Positions 54,075 to 61,734 are shown, counted from the first letter of the stretch. The stretch is DNA of 64,000 nt from Nocardioides pantholopis (GCF_003710085.1 NZ_CP033324.1:1488001-1552000); one strand, 5' to 3'. Numbers and translations: made by a program. The notes: generated by a model not told the origin, from the sequence alone.

Positions 54075-54662
54075 TCAGCGGTAGGTGTCGGGGAGGCGCT
54101 GCCCGATCTTGACCTGGGCCTTCGGCAGCCGCATGAACTTCATCTGCAGGGCCCGGGTGATCGCGTAGTAGGTGGTGCCCTTGGTGCTCTCGCCGGGGAA
54201 CCGGCGCGCGAGCTCGCGGCGCAGCCGGATCCGCAGGAACACCATGTCCAGGACGATCACGACGATCGAGGCCAGCAGCACCAGGCTGCTGAGGTTGGCG
54301 AGGGTCGGGTTGCCGGAGTAGCCGAGGATCATCGAGAACAGCAGCAGCGGGATGAGCAGCTCGATGAACGAGAACCGGCAGTCGACGAAGTCGCGGACGA
54401 ACCGGCGCACCGGGCCCTTGTCGCGGGGCATGTAGTAGCGCTCGTCGCCGGTCTTCATCGCCTGGCGGACCTTGTGGCTGGACTCCGCGCGGGCCAGGCG
54501 ATCGGCGCGGGCCTGCTCCTTGCGGTTGCGCGGTGCGCCCTTGGCGCGGGCCCGCGCTGCTGCCTCCGCCTCCTTGCGCGAGGGGGTGGGTCGCCCCTTC
54601 CCGCCCGGCTTGACCTCGACGGGCTGAGGCGGGGCGGTCTCGGTCTTCGTGCGACGGAACAA
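54075..54662 (-). CDS. DUF3043 membrane protein
   Basis: A 195-residue protein with a very basic ~75-residue N-terminus (GRPTPSRKEAEAAARARAKG, then RKEQARADRLAR), the conserved YYMPRDKGPVRRFVRDFVDC, and two transmembrane helices (about 100-150). This is the actinobacterial DUF3043 family. TTG start. A minus-strand TAGACT near 54712 could be its -10, and the leader carries a 7-bp hairpin at 54691-54708. It is divergent from pspA. Confidence 0.85.
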   Translation of the reverse strand: MFRRTKTETAPPQPVEVKPGGKGRPTPSRKEAEAAARARAKGAPRNRKEQARADRLARAESSHKVRQAMKTGDERYYMPRDKGPVRRFVRDFVDCRFSFIELLIPLLLFSMILGYSGNPTLANLSSLVLLASIVVIVLDMVFLRIRLRRELARRFPGESTKGTTYYAITRALQMKFMRLPKAQVKIGQRLPDTYR

Positions 54663-54751
54663 GGCGGCCTTCTTGCTGCTGACGTGCGGAACTCGGGACG
54701 GCCCGAGTCTACCGGCGGTGTCGGTCCAGACCGTGGTTGCCCGCCGTGGCC

Positions 54752-54757
54752 TAGAGT
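54752..54757 (+). promoter_or_regulatory. -10 box (TAGAGT) for the pspA operon
   Basis: TAGAGT about 49 bp before pspA, giving a ~42-nt leader with GAGGGA near the end, unlike the leaderless genes around it. Confidence 0.45.
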
Positions 54758-54805
54758 GAGAGACGTCGCCGCAGGAACACCGAAGTCCGAGAGGGACCGC
54801 ACCGC

Positions 54806-55591
54806 ATGAGCATGATGAAGCGCATCAGCCTGATCTTCCAGTCGAAGGCCAACAAGGCACTCGACCGGGCCGAGGACCCCCGCGAGACCCTCGACTACAG
54901 CTACCAGCGCCAGCTGGACCTGCTGTCCAAGGTCCGCCGCGGCGTCGCCGACGTCGCGACCAGCCGCAAGCGCATCGAGCTGCAGGTCAACCAGCTCGAG
55001 CAGCAGTCCCAGAAGCTGAGCGACCAGGCTCAGAAGGCGATCTCGATGAATCGCGAGGACCTCGCCCGCGAGGCCCTGACTCGCAAGTCCGGCCTCACCG
55101 GCCAGATCACCGACCTCAAGGCGCAGCACGCCCAGCTCCAGGGCGAGGAGGAGAAGCTCACCCTCGCCCAGCAGCGGCTGCAGGCGAAGGTCGAGGCCTT
55201 CCGCACCCGCAAGGAGACGATCAAGGCGAACTACACCGCGGCCGAGGCGCAGACCAAGATCGGCGAGGCCATGTCCGGCATCGGCGAGGAGATGGGCGAC
55301 GTCGGGATGGCGATCCAGCGCGCCGAGGACAAGACCGCGAACATGCAGGCCCGCGCCGGCGCCATCGACGAGCTGATCGCCTCCGGTGCCCTCGACGACG
55401 CGAGCTCGCTCAACCGCGGCGACGACATCAGCCGCGAGCTGGAGTCGATGAGCTCCCAGGCCGACGTCGAGGCCGAGCTGGCCGCCCTCAAGGGTCTCTC
55501 CCAGCCGAGCCAGCCCCAGGCCATCGAGGGCGGCGACATCCTCTCCCCGGAGGCCCAGAAGGCGACCGAGAACCGGGAGGGCCAGGCGTGA
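54806..55591 (+). CDS. pspA: Phage-shock protein A (PspA/IM30 family)
   Basis: Membrane-stabilising ESCRT-III-like protein that coats stressed membranes. The 261-residue protein is almost wholly coiled coil from about 25 to 190, starting MSMMKRISLIFQSKANKALD (amphipathic helix 0) and containing RKRIELQVNQLEQQSQKL. It ends with a low-complexity Gln/Pro/Glu tail. It overlaps pspAA in a GTGA junction and heads a four-gene envelope-stress group. Confidence 0.92.
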   Translation: MSMMKRISLIFQSKANKALDRAEDPRETLDYSYQRQLDLLSKVRRGVADVATSRKRIELQVNQLEQQSQKLSDQAQKAISMNREDLAREALTRKSGLTGQITDLKAQHAQLQGEEEKLTLAQQRLQAKVEAFRTRKETIKANYTAAEAQTKIGEAMSGIGEEMGDVGMAIQRAEDKTANMQARAGAIDELIASGALDDASSLNRGDDISRELESMSSQADVEAELAALKGLSQPSQPQAIEGGDILSPEAQKATENREGQA

Positions 55592-55866
55592 TCGTCAGGA
55601 TTCTGGGTGAGGGACAGTTCGACCTCACCGACGCCGACCTCGACTGGCTCAACGAGCTCGACACGGCAGTGGAGACCGCCGTCGAGAACGGCGACCAGGC
55701 AGCCTTCGAGACCGCGCTCGCCGCGCTCCTGGACGCGGTCCGCTCCCACGGCGCCCTCCACGAGCTCGACGCGCTGGATCCCTCGGACCTGATCCTGCCG
55801 CCGGCCGACGCGACCATCGACGAGGTGCGGGCGATTCTCGGCGACGAGGGTCTGATCCCCGGTTGA
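55588..55866 (+). CDS. pspAA: PspA-associated protein PspAA
   Basis: A 92-residue acidic protein starting MIVRILGEGQFDLTDADLDW and ending LPPADATIDEVRAILGDEG. This is the PspAA domain, reported as a frequent partner of PspA in actinobacteria and archaea. It probably binds PspA. GTG overlaps the pspA stop. Confidence 0.85.
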   Translation: MIVRILGEGQFDLTDADLDWLNELDTAVETAVENGDQAAFETALAALLDAVRSHGALHELDALDPSDLILPPADATIDEVRAILGDEGLIPG

Positions 55867-55897
55867 GCGTGCTCAGGTTCCTCTTGGCAGCGCACGG

Positions 55898-55903
55898 GAC
55901 AAT
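55898..55903 (+). promoter_or_regulatory. -10 box (GACAAT) for htpX
   Basis: GACAAT ends 6 nt before ATG 55910, suggesting a second, leaderless promoter inside the psp cluster. Confidence 0.4.
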
Positions 55904-55909
55904 GAGGCC

Positions 55910-56839
55910 ATGAGCCGTAGCCGTTTCCTGCCCGACCGCGGGCTGACCGCCCGGATGACCCTGGTGATGTTCCTGCTGGGGCTCCTCTTCGTCGTCTTCA
56001 TCGCGGCGGTGATGGGCATCTTCGCCCAGTCCGGCAGCCCCGGTCTCGGCATCGTCATCGGGCTGGTCGGCCTCGGCATCGTCTGGTACCAGTGGTACTC
56101 CTCGGACACCGTCGCCATGAAGGCGATGCGGGCCCGGGAGGTCACCCCGGCCCAGGCCCCCGAGCTGCACGGCATGATCGACCGGCTCTGCGCCCTCGCC
56201 GACATGCCCAAGCCGCGGGTCGGCATCGCCGACATGCCGATCCCCAACGCGTTCGCCACCGGCCGCTCGCCCGAGCGCTCGGTGGTCTGCGTGACCACGG
56301 GGATCCTGAACACCCTGACCGCCGAGGAGCTCGAGGGCGTGCTCGCCCACGAGCTCTCCCACGTCGCCCACCGCGACGTCCTGGTGATGACCGCGGCCTC
56401 CTCGGCCGGCATCGTCGCCGGCATGCTCACCCAGGGCGCGCAGTACGGCGCGATGTTCGGCGGCGGCCGGCGCGACAACAACAACAGCGCGCTGCCGGTC
56501 TGGCTGCTGATCCTGCTGGTCAGCGTGGTCACCTACGTGATCAGCTTCCTGCTGATCAAGGTGCTCTCCCGCTACCGGGAGCTCTCGGCCGACCGGGCCG
56601 GCGCCTACCTGACCATGAAGCCGCAGGCCCTGGCCTCCGCGCTGCAGAAGATCACCGGCGAGATGAACACGATCCCGACCAACGACCTGCGCGCCTCGAA
56701 GTCGATGAACGCGTTCTTCATCGCGCCGGCGGTCAAGGGTGTCTCGCTGAAGACCCTCACCTCCACCCACCCGTCGCTGGAGCAGCGTCTCGAGCAGCTC
56801 GCCCGGATCCAGGCCGAGCTCGGCCGGCCGTCGGTCTGA
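55910..56839 (+). CDS. htpX: HtpX-type M48 membrane metalloprotease
   Basis: Zinc protease of the cytoplasmic membrane that degrades damaged membrane proteins. The 309-residue protein has two N-terminal helices (about 16-62), HELSH at 147-151, two further helices (about 158-210) and the third zinc ligand Glu in RYRELSADRAGA. In the psp cluster it would remove misfolded proteins while PspA seals the membrane. Confidence 0.92.
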   Translation: MSRSRFLPDRGLTARMTLVMFLLGLLFVVFIAAVMGIFAQSGSPGLGIVIGLVGLGIVWYQWYSSDTVAMKAMRAREVTPAQAPELHGMIDRLCALADMPKPRVGIADMPIPNAFATGRSPERSVVCVTTGILNTLTAEELEGVLAHELSHVAHRDVLVMTAASSAGIVAGMLTQGAQYGAMFGGGRRDNNNSALPVWLLILLVSVVTYVISFLLIKVLSRYRELSADRAGAYLTMKPQALASALQKITGEMNTIPTNDLRASKSMNAFFIAPAVKGVSLKTLTSTHPSLEQRLEQLARIQAELGRPSV

Positions 56840-56850
56840 GCGGGGCGACG

Positions 56851-57432
56851 ATGGGATTCTGGGACTCGGTCCTGGGGCGCACCAAGCCCAAGCAGGCCAA
56901 CCTCGACGCGCTGTTCTCCGTGCCCAGCGCCGCCGTCACGCTCGAGGCCTCCCTCGGGCTGCGGCCGACCGGGGACGGCTCGGTCTGCTACCGGGCCGCC
57001 GCCGGACCGGCGTTCGCGAACACCCAGCAGGAGGTCCTCGACCTGCTCCGCTCGACCGGGGACAGCCCGCAGGTGCGGGTCACCCAGGACGACTACGGCT
57101 TCACCTGGATCGAGGTCGACCGGGAGCCCGGCTCCTCGGTCGACGGACTGTGCACCGGCCTGCACGCGGTCAACACCGGCCTGGAGGCGCAGGGCTTCGG
57201 CCCCGCGCTGCTGTGCACGCTGGTCGGCTTCGAGGACCCCACCGGGCGCCGCGTGGGCCTGGTCTACCTCTACAAGCAGGGCACGTTCTACCCGTTCGCG
57301 CCGGCGCCGGGCGGGCGGCAGCAGCGCGACAACCTGCTCGAGCTCCAGCTGCGCGACCTGCTCGCGGCGGAGCTGCCGATCGAGCAGGACCTCTCCCGCT
57401 GGCTGGCCGTCTGGGGCGCCCCCGGCCTCTGA
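56851..57432 (+). CDS. pspAB: PspA-associated protein PspAB
   Basis: A 193-residue soluble protein beginning MGFWDSVLGRTKPKQANLDA, with LFSVPSAAVTLEASLG and FYPFAPAPGGRQQRDNLLEL. It matches the PspAB family found beside PspA, PspAA and HtpX. Molecular role unknown. It starts 11 bp after htpX. Confidence 0.85.
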   Translation: MGFWDSVLGRTKPKQANLDALFSVPSAAVTLEASLGLRPTGDGSVCYRAAAGPAFANTQQEVLDLLRSTGDSPQVRVTQDDYGFTWIEVDREPGSSVDGLCTGLHAVNTGLEAQGFGPALLCTLVGFEDPTGRRVGLVYLYKQGTFYPFAPAPGGRQQRDNLLELQLRDLLAAELPIEQDLSRWLAVWGAPGL

Positions 57433-57563
57433 GCCGCCAGCATCCGCTGCAGGGCGACCAGCACTACTCGGCGCTCAGCGAAGTCCGGGTGACCGAGCGC
57501 GTCCGTCGCGGCGCCGGCGCGCGCCACCAGGACCGGGTCGGAGGGCGCCGGCCCCGTCCTCAC
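57288..57563 (-). CDS. Possible small ORF behind GNAT gene, overlapping pspAB
   Basis: A 91-codon frame that begins with GTG one base after the GNAT stop. Its first ~43 codons lie in otherwise empty sequence, use G/C in nearly all third positions, and read DPVLVARAGAATDALGHPDF. The rest runs antisense to pspAB and becomes Ser/Arg-rich, as expected of a shadow frame. It may be a truncated gene or chance. Confidence 0.25.
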   Translation of the reverse strand: MRTGPAPSDPVLVARAGAATDALGHPDFAERRVVLVALQRMLAAQRPGAPQTASQRERSCSIGSSAASRSRSWSSSRLSRCCRPPGAGANG

Positions 57564-57564
57564 C

Positions 57565-58536
57565 TCAGAGCAGCGCGCCGTTGTGGAGGTACGGCGTGGG
57601 CGGCTCCAGGCCGCGGACCCCGAGGAAGCCGGCCGTGGCCAGCGACAGCCGGGCCCGCATCCCGAGGTCCACGGCCCACCGGTTGGCCGCCGTGACGTGG
57701 CCCAGCTCCACCTCTCCGCTGACCGAGGCCAGGCACTCCCACAACAGCGAGCAGGCGGTCTCCTCCGAGCGGGCCGCGAGCAGGGCGGGTCCGGTCGGGC
57801 CGGCGTAGGCGTAGCCGGTGCGGTCGGCCGCGACGACCAGGCGGCCCATCCCCAGCAGCGACTCGTGGTCGGGGCCGTGCGGGCCGCCGCGGTGCAGCCG
57901 GTCCAGGTCGTCGATCCACGCCAGGTCCTCCGAGGTCCCGTCGCGGAGCCCGGGCACCGCCGGCAGGAGCGAGCGGTCCAGCGGGCCGTGCAGCAGAAGC
58001 TGGGGGTGCAGCGCGAAGCCGGCGCTCCAGTAGCGGCGCAGCGCCGCGGGGTCGTCGGAGGCGGAGAGCATCGCTCGCGGGCAGCCGGCGCCGTACGCCG
58101 TGGCGGCGGCGAGCAGCCGGGCGCCGAGGCCCCGGCCCTGGAGACCCGGGCGTACCGCGAACGTCACCAGCACCCACACCTGCTCGCGCACCACCGAGGT
58201 GGCGAACCCGAGCACGCCGGTCTCGTCCTCGGCGACCCAGCACCCGCCGGGGTCGGTGTCGAGGAACCGTGCCGTGCGGGCGATCCACCGCGCGGACTGC
58301 TCCGCCGACCGGGACTGCGGCTCGGGCCGGTCGGGCCGGTGCTGGCGCAGGTCCAGGACGTGGAACGCCTGGTCGCTGATCTGCTCCGCCACCGCCACGT
58401 CCTCGGCCCGCATCGGCCGGATCGCCACGCCATCGGTGCCTACCGGGTTCGCCGTGGCTACCGGGTACGCCGTGCCTATCGGGTCCGCCAGGTCGATCGG
58501 ATTCGCCATGTCCACAACGGCCTGCCTGTTCACCAC
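57565..58536 (-). CDS. GNAT family N-acetyltransferase with repeat-bearing N-terminus
   Basis: A 323-residue protein. The acetyl-CoA loop is in TFAVRPGLQGRGLGARLLAA (about 145), with a second GNAT-like half behind it. The N-terminus has four 6-residue repeats (ANPID, ADPIG, AYPVA, ANPVG) encoded by an 18-bp minisatellite. GTG 58536 is chosen because a TAGGGT -10 ends 7 nt before it; ATG 58509 is an alternative. It is divergent from glycerate kinase. Confidence 0.82.
   Translation of the reverse strand: MVNRQAVVDMANPIDLADPIGTAYPVATANPVGTDGVAIRPMRAEDVAVAEQISDQAFHVLDLRQHRPDRPEPQSRSAEQSARWIARTARFLDTDPGGCWVAEDETGVLGFATSVVREQVWVLVTFAVRPGLQGRGLGARLLAAATAYGAGCPRAMLSASDDPAALRRYWSAGFALHPQLLLHGPLDRSLLPAVPGLRDGTSEDLAWIDDLDRLHRGGPHGPDHESLLGMGRLVVAADRTGYAYAGPTGPALLAARSEETACSLLWECLASVSGEVELGHVTAANRWAVDLGMRARLSLATAGFLGVRGLEPPTPYLHNGALL
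58440..58511. repeat. Four imperfect 18-bp tandem repeats in GNAT N-terminus
   Basis: Units at 58440-58457, 58458-58475, 58476-58493 and 58494-58511, with consensus near CTACCGGGTTCGCCGTGG. They are in frame and encode six residues each. Confidence 0.8.
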
Positions 58537-58543
58537 ACCGCCG

Positions 58544-58553
58544 ACCCTAAGGT
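58544..58553. promoter_or_regulatory. Shared palindromic -10 for two divergent leaderless genes
   Basis: ACCCTAAGGT carries TAAGGT on the plus strand (7 nt before ATG 58561) and TAGGGT on the minus strand (7 nt before GTG 58536). The two -10 boxes overlap by two bases. Confidence 0.6.
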
Positions 58554-58560
58554 GTGGCCC

Positions 58561-59646
58561 ATGCGCATCCTGCTCGCCCCCGACAAGTTCGCGGGGACGC
58601 TCACCGCGGTGGAGGCGGCCGCGGCGATGGCCGCGGGCTGGCGCCGGCAGGCCCCCGACGACGAGCTGGACCTCGCGCCGATGTCGGACGGCGGCCCGGG
58701 CTTCGTCGACGTCCTGCACGCGACCCTCGGCGGCGAGCTCGGCGCGGTGACGGTGCGCGGCCCGTTCGGCGACCCGGTGCCCGGCGCGGTGCTGCGCGTC
58801 GGCGACGTCGCGTACGTCGAGACGGCCCAGGCGTGCGGCCTGCACCTGACCGGCGCCCAGCGGGCCGAGGAGGCCTCCACAGCCGGGGTCGGCGACCTGC
58901 TGCTCGCCGCTCTCGAGACCGGCGCGACCACTGTCGTGCTCGGCCTGGGCGGCAGCGGCACCAACGACGGCGGAGCCGGCCTCCTCGCGGCGCTGGGCGC
59001 CCGCGCCGACGTGCCGCTGGACCGGGGCGGGGCCGCCCTGGCCGGGGTGCGCCGGGTCGAGCTCACCGCGGCCGCGGACCGGGTCGCCGGGGTTAGCCTG
59101 GTCGCCGCGAGCGACGTGGTCGGCCCGCTGACCGGGCTGTTCGGGGCCACCAAGACCGCTGGCGCCCGGAAGGGGATCGCCGAGGACCGCCTGGTGGCCC
59201 TGGACGCGGCCCTGGAGGACCTCGCCGTCGCCACGGACCGACGCACAGCGCTCGCGAAGGGCGCCGGCGCCGCAGGCGGTCTCGGCCACGCGCTGCTGTG
59301 CCTCGGCGCGCAGCGGCGCTCCGGCTTCGAGCTGGTCGCGGGCGTGGTCGGGCTCGCGGACCGGGCCCGGGGCGCGGACCTCGTGGTCACCGGCGAGGGT
59401 GCCTTCGACTTCTCCAGCGGCGCGGGCAAGGTCCCCTACGGGGTGGCGTCGGTCGCGGCCGAGGCCATGCGGCCCTGCCTCGCCCTGGCCGGCCAGGTCC
59501 TGGTCGGAGCCCGGGAGATGCGGGTCCTGGGCGTGGAGTCGGCGTACTCGCTGGTGGACCTGGTGGGGGAGGAGCGGGCGCTGGCCGACCCGTCCGGTGC
59601 CCTGGCCGATCTGGCCGCCCGGGTGGCGCGCACCTGGTCGCGCTGA
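58561..59646 (+). CDS. Glycerate kinase (GckA/GarK type)
   Basis: Phosphorylates D-glycerate. The 361-residue protein has the family landmarks MRILLAPDKFAGTLTAVEAA, LAPMSDGGPGFVDVL, the GLGGSGTNDGGAGLLAALGA loop and late VTGEGAFDFSSGAGKVPYGV. Two-domain fold of the type 2 glycerate kinases; length normal. Leaderless start. Confidence 0.92.
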   Translation: MRILLAPDKFAGTLTAVEAAAAMAAGWRRQAPDDELDLAPMSDGGPGFVDVLHATLGGELGAVTVRGPFGDPVPGAVLRVGDVAYVETAQACGLHLTGAQRAEEASTAGVGDLLLAALETGATTVVLGLGGSGTNDGGAGLLAALGARADVPLDRGGAALAGVRRVELTAAADRVAGVSLVAASDVVGPLTGLFGATKTAGARKGIAEDRLVALDAALEDLAVATDRRTALAKGAGAAGGLGHALLCLGAQRRSGFELVAGVVGLADRARGADLVVTGEGAFDFSSGAGKVPYGVASVAAEAMRPCLALAGQVLVGAREMRVLGVESAYSLVDLVGEERALADPSGALADLAARVARTWSR

Positions 59647-59740
59647 GCCTCCGCGGCCCACGCCGGACCGCGGTCCGGAATAACCGCGGGTGTGCGACGA
59701 TTGACCCCGGACCAACCAATTCTTCCTGGGGAGCACGCAC

Positions 59741-60103
59741 ATGACCGAGCAGGTGGACACGACCACGGAGCGTCGCTCCGACCAGATCAACCTGAGCACG
59801 GTGGCCGCGACCAAGGTCAGGACCCTGCTCGAGCAGGAGGGGCGGGACGACCTGCAGCTGCGCATCTCGGTGCAGCCCGGCGGCTGCTCCGGCCTGCGCT
59901 ACCAGCTCTTCTTCGACGAGCGCACGCTCGACGGTGACGTCGTCACCGACTTCGACGGCGTCAGCGTCGTCGTCGACCGGATGAGCGTCCCGTACCTCAA
60001 CGGCGCGATGATCGACTTCGTCGACACCATCGAGAAGCAGGGCTTCACGATCGACAACCCCAACGCCACCGGCTCCTGCGCCTGCGGGGACTCCTTCCAC
60101 TAG
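59741..60103 (+). CDS. erpA: Iron-sulfur cluster insertion protein (IscA/ErpA/HesB type)
   Basis: A-type carrier delivering Fe-S clusters to target enzymes. The 120-residue protein has the three ligand cysteines: Cys49 in QPGGCSGLRYQLFFDE and Cys113/Cys115 in GSCACGDSF. ATG follows GGGGAG. It ends at a strong bidirectional terminator. In actinobacteria this gene lies near the cytochrome oxidase locus, as here. Confidence 0.93.
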   Translation: MTEQVDTTTERRSDQINLSTVAATKVRTLLEQEGRDDLQLRISVQPGGCSGLRYQLFFDERTLDGDVVTDFDGVSVVVDRMSVPYLNGAMIDFVDTIEKQGFTIDNPNATGSCACGDSFH

Positions 60104-60177
60104 GACCGAGCCCTGAGGACCCGATCCGGGTCCGGCAGCCGTAGCAACCTGGCAGCCTGGCAACCTCGCGAACAACG

Positions 60178-60209
60178 CAACAGCCCCCGCCGAGAGGCGG
60201 GGGCTGTTG
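60178..60209. terminator. Bidirectional terminator between erpA and a small minus-strand gene
   Basis: 14-bp perfect stem (CAACAGCCCCCGCC and complement) with a GAGA tetraloop, in a convergent gap. Confidence 0.7.
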
Positions 60210-60266
60210 TCGTCGAACGGCCCGAACTGGGAGGGATGGGCCGCCGAACTCGGTGCAGCCGGACGG

Positions 60267-60521
60267 TCAGTCCAGGTGCAGGTGCAGGGCGTTGGCCAGC
60301 CGCTGGGCGGCGGCCGAGACCCGGATCTCGCGCTTGGGGACATCTCGGGGGTAGTCCTCGAACCGGATGCTCGGAGCGGGCCGGCGCACGGCCCGCCGAA
60401 CCCGCTCGAGCCGGAGCTCGCGGCCCACGGCCTCGCAGTCGGCGTGCAGGTCGCGCGGGCTGCTCAGGTCGTCGTACGCGAGGCGCCCGGAGGGGGCCGA
60501 CACGGGTGCTCGATCGGTCAT
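60267..60521 (-). CDS. Small basic protein, unknown function
   Basis: An 84-residue soluble protein beginning MTDRAPVSAPSGRLAYDDLS, with an Arg-rich middle (ELRLERVRRAVRRPAPSIRF) and an amphipathic C-terminal helix ending ANALHLHLD. I do not recognise the family. ATG 60521 is preceded by TAGCGT with 7-nt spacing (leaderless). It is divergent from the PfkB kinase. Confidence 0.65.
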   Translation of the reverse strand: MTDRAPVSAPSGRLAYDDLSSPRDLHADCEAVGRELRLERVRRAVRRPAPSIRFEDYPRDVPKREIRVSAAAQRLANALHLHLD

Positions 60522-60528
60522 GGGGACG

Positions 60529-60577
60529 ACGCTAAGGGCTACCGAGAGGTAGCCCCAGCGGTACCGACCGGTAGTCT
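60529..60577. promoter_or_regulatory. Divergent leaderless promoters flanking a hairpin
   Basis: Minus-strand TAGCGT (60534-60529) serves the 84-residue gene; plus-strand TAGTCT (60572-60577) lies 8 nt before ATG 60586 of the kinase. Between them GGGCTACC/GGTAGCCC with a GAGA loop (60536-60555) forms a perfect 8-bp dyad, a candidate operator for both. Confidence 0.5.
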
Positions 60578-60585
60578 TCGCGACC

Positions 60586-61569
60586 ATGTCACTCCTGATC
60601 GCAGGATCGATCGCGACCGACCACCTGATGACCTTCGCGGGCAAGTTCGAGGACTCCCTCGTCGTCGAGCAGCTGCACAAGCTCTCGGTGTCCTTCCTGG
60701 TCGACGACCTGGAGATCCGCCGCGGCGGCGTCGCCCCCAACATGTGCTTCGGTCTGGCCCGGCTCGGGCTGCGCCCGGTGCTGGTCGGTGCGGCCGGTGA
60801 GGACTTCGCGGACTACCGCTCCTGGCTGGAGCGTCACGGGGTCGACTGCGCGCACGTGCGGATCTCCGAGAGCAAGCACACCGCGCGCTTCGTGTGCACG
60901 ACCGACGCGACGATGGCGCAGTTCGCCTCGTTCTACCCCGGTGCCATGAGCGAGGCCCGGCTGATCGAGCTCGGCCCGATCGTCGCCGAGGCGGGCGAGC
61001 CCACCTACGTCCTGATCGGCGCGGACGACCCCGACGGGATGCTGCGCCACACCGAGGAGTGCCGTCAGCGCGGCTACCCCTTCATCGCCGACCCCAGCCA
61101 GCAGCTGGCGTTCGGGGAGGGCGAGCTGATCCGCCAGCTCGTCGACGGGGCCGCGATCCTGTTCTCCAACGAGTACGAGTCGCACCTGATCGAGCAGAAG
61201 ACCGGCTGGTCCGCCGACGAGGTGCTGGCCCGGGTCGGCGTCCAGGTCACCACGCTGGGAGCCGACGGAGTCCGCGTGCGCCGCGCCGGCGAGCCGGACA
61301 TCGTGCTGTCCGCCGCCCGCAACGTGACGGCCGTGGAGCCCACCGGCGTCGGCGACGCGTTCCGGGCCGGCTACCTGGCGGCCGCCACCTGGGGCGTCAG
61401 CCTGGAGCGGGCGGCCCAGGTCGGCTGCGTGCTCGCGGCGTACGTCGTGGAGACCGTCGGCACCCAGGAGTACGTCTTCACCGCCGAGCAGTTCCTGGCC
61501 CGGCTCGAGGACTCCTACGGCGCCGAGGCGGCCCAGGACGTCGCGCCGCACCTGAACGCGCTCAGCTGA
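60586..61569 (+). CDS. PfkB-family carbohydrate (adenosine-type) kinase
   Basis: A 327-residue ribokinase-fold sugar/nucleoside kinase. It has the N-terminal substrate site LEIRRGGVAPNMCFGLARLG, SNEYESHLI, and the catalytic signature VEPTGVGDAFRAGYLAA with the base Asp. The equivalent mycobacterial gene (Rv2202c) is annotated as adenosine kinase, and the neighbourhood is the same, so that activity is plausible. Confidence 0.88.
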   Translation: MSLLIAGSIATDHLMTFAGKFEDSLVVEQLHKLSVSFLVDDLEIRRGGVAPNMCFGLARLGLRPVLVGAAGEDFADYRSWLERHGVDCAHVRISESKHTARFVCTTDATMAQFASFYPGAMSEARLIELGPIVAEAGEPTYVLIGADDPDGMLRHTEECRQRGYPFIADPSQQLAFGEGELIRQLVDGAAILFSNEYESHLIEQKTGWSADEVLARVGVQVTTLGADGVRVRRAGEPDIVLSAARNVTAVEPTGVGDAFRAGYLAAATWGVSLERAAQVGCVLAAYVVETVGTQEYVFTAEQFLARLEDSYGAEAAQDVAPHLNALS

Positions 61570-61734
61570 GCCGCCACACCAGGTAGTCACCGGCTCCGGC
61601 ACCCGGACCCGGCCGAGCGCAGCAAGGAGCACCTCGCGCGCGGCCGGGTGCAGCGGCTCCGCCGAGGCGGCGTCGAGACAGGTCTCCCGGGCCGGTGCGC
61701 GGGGTACCTGGTCGGGGCCCGCGGCATTTGTCAC
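61562..61734 (-). pseudogene. Remnant of a cysteine desulfurase/TusA-family fusion gene
   Basis: From GTG 61734 the minus strand reads a short lead and then CLDAASAEPLHPAAREVLLA (61680-61615), which resembles the N-terminus of class-V aminotransferase cysteine desulfurases. The homology stops abruptly after about 40 codons. In another frame the following ~15 codons read AGDYLVWRLS and stop at 61562, like the C-terminus of a TusA-type sulfurtransferase. An intact desulfurase/TusA gene is commonly placed here, between this kinase and ctaC. An internal deletion of about 1.3 kb explains both ends. It is a judgement by eye. Confidence 0.5.
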
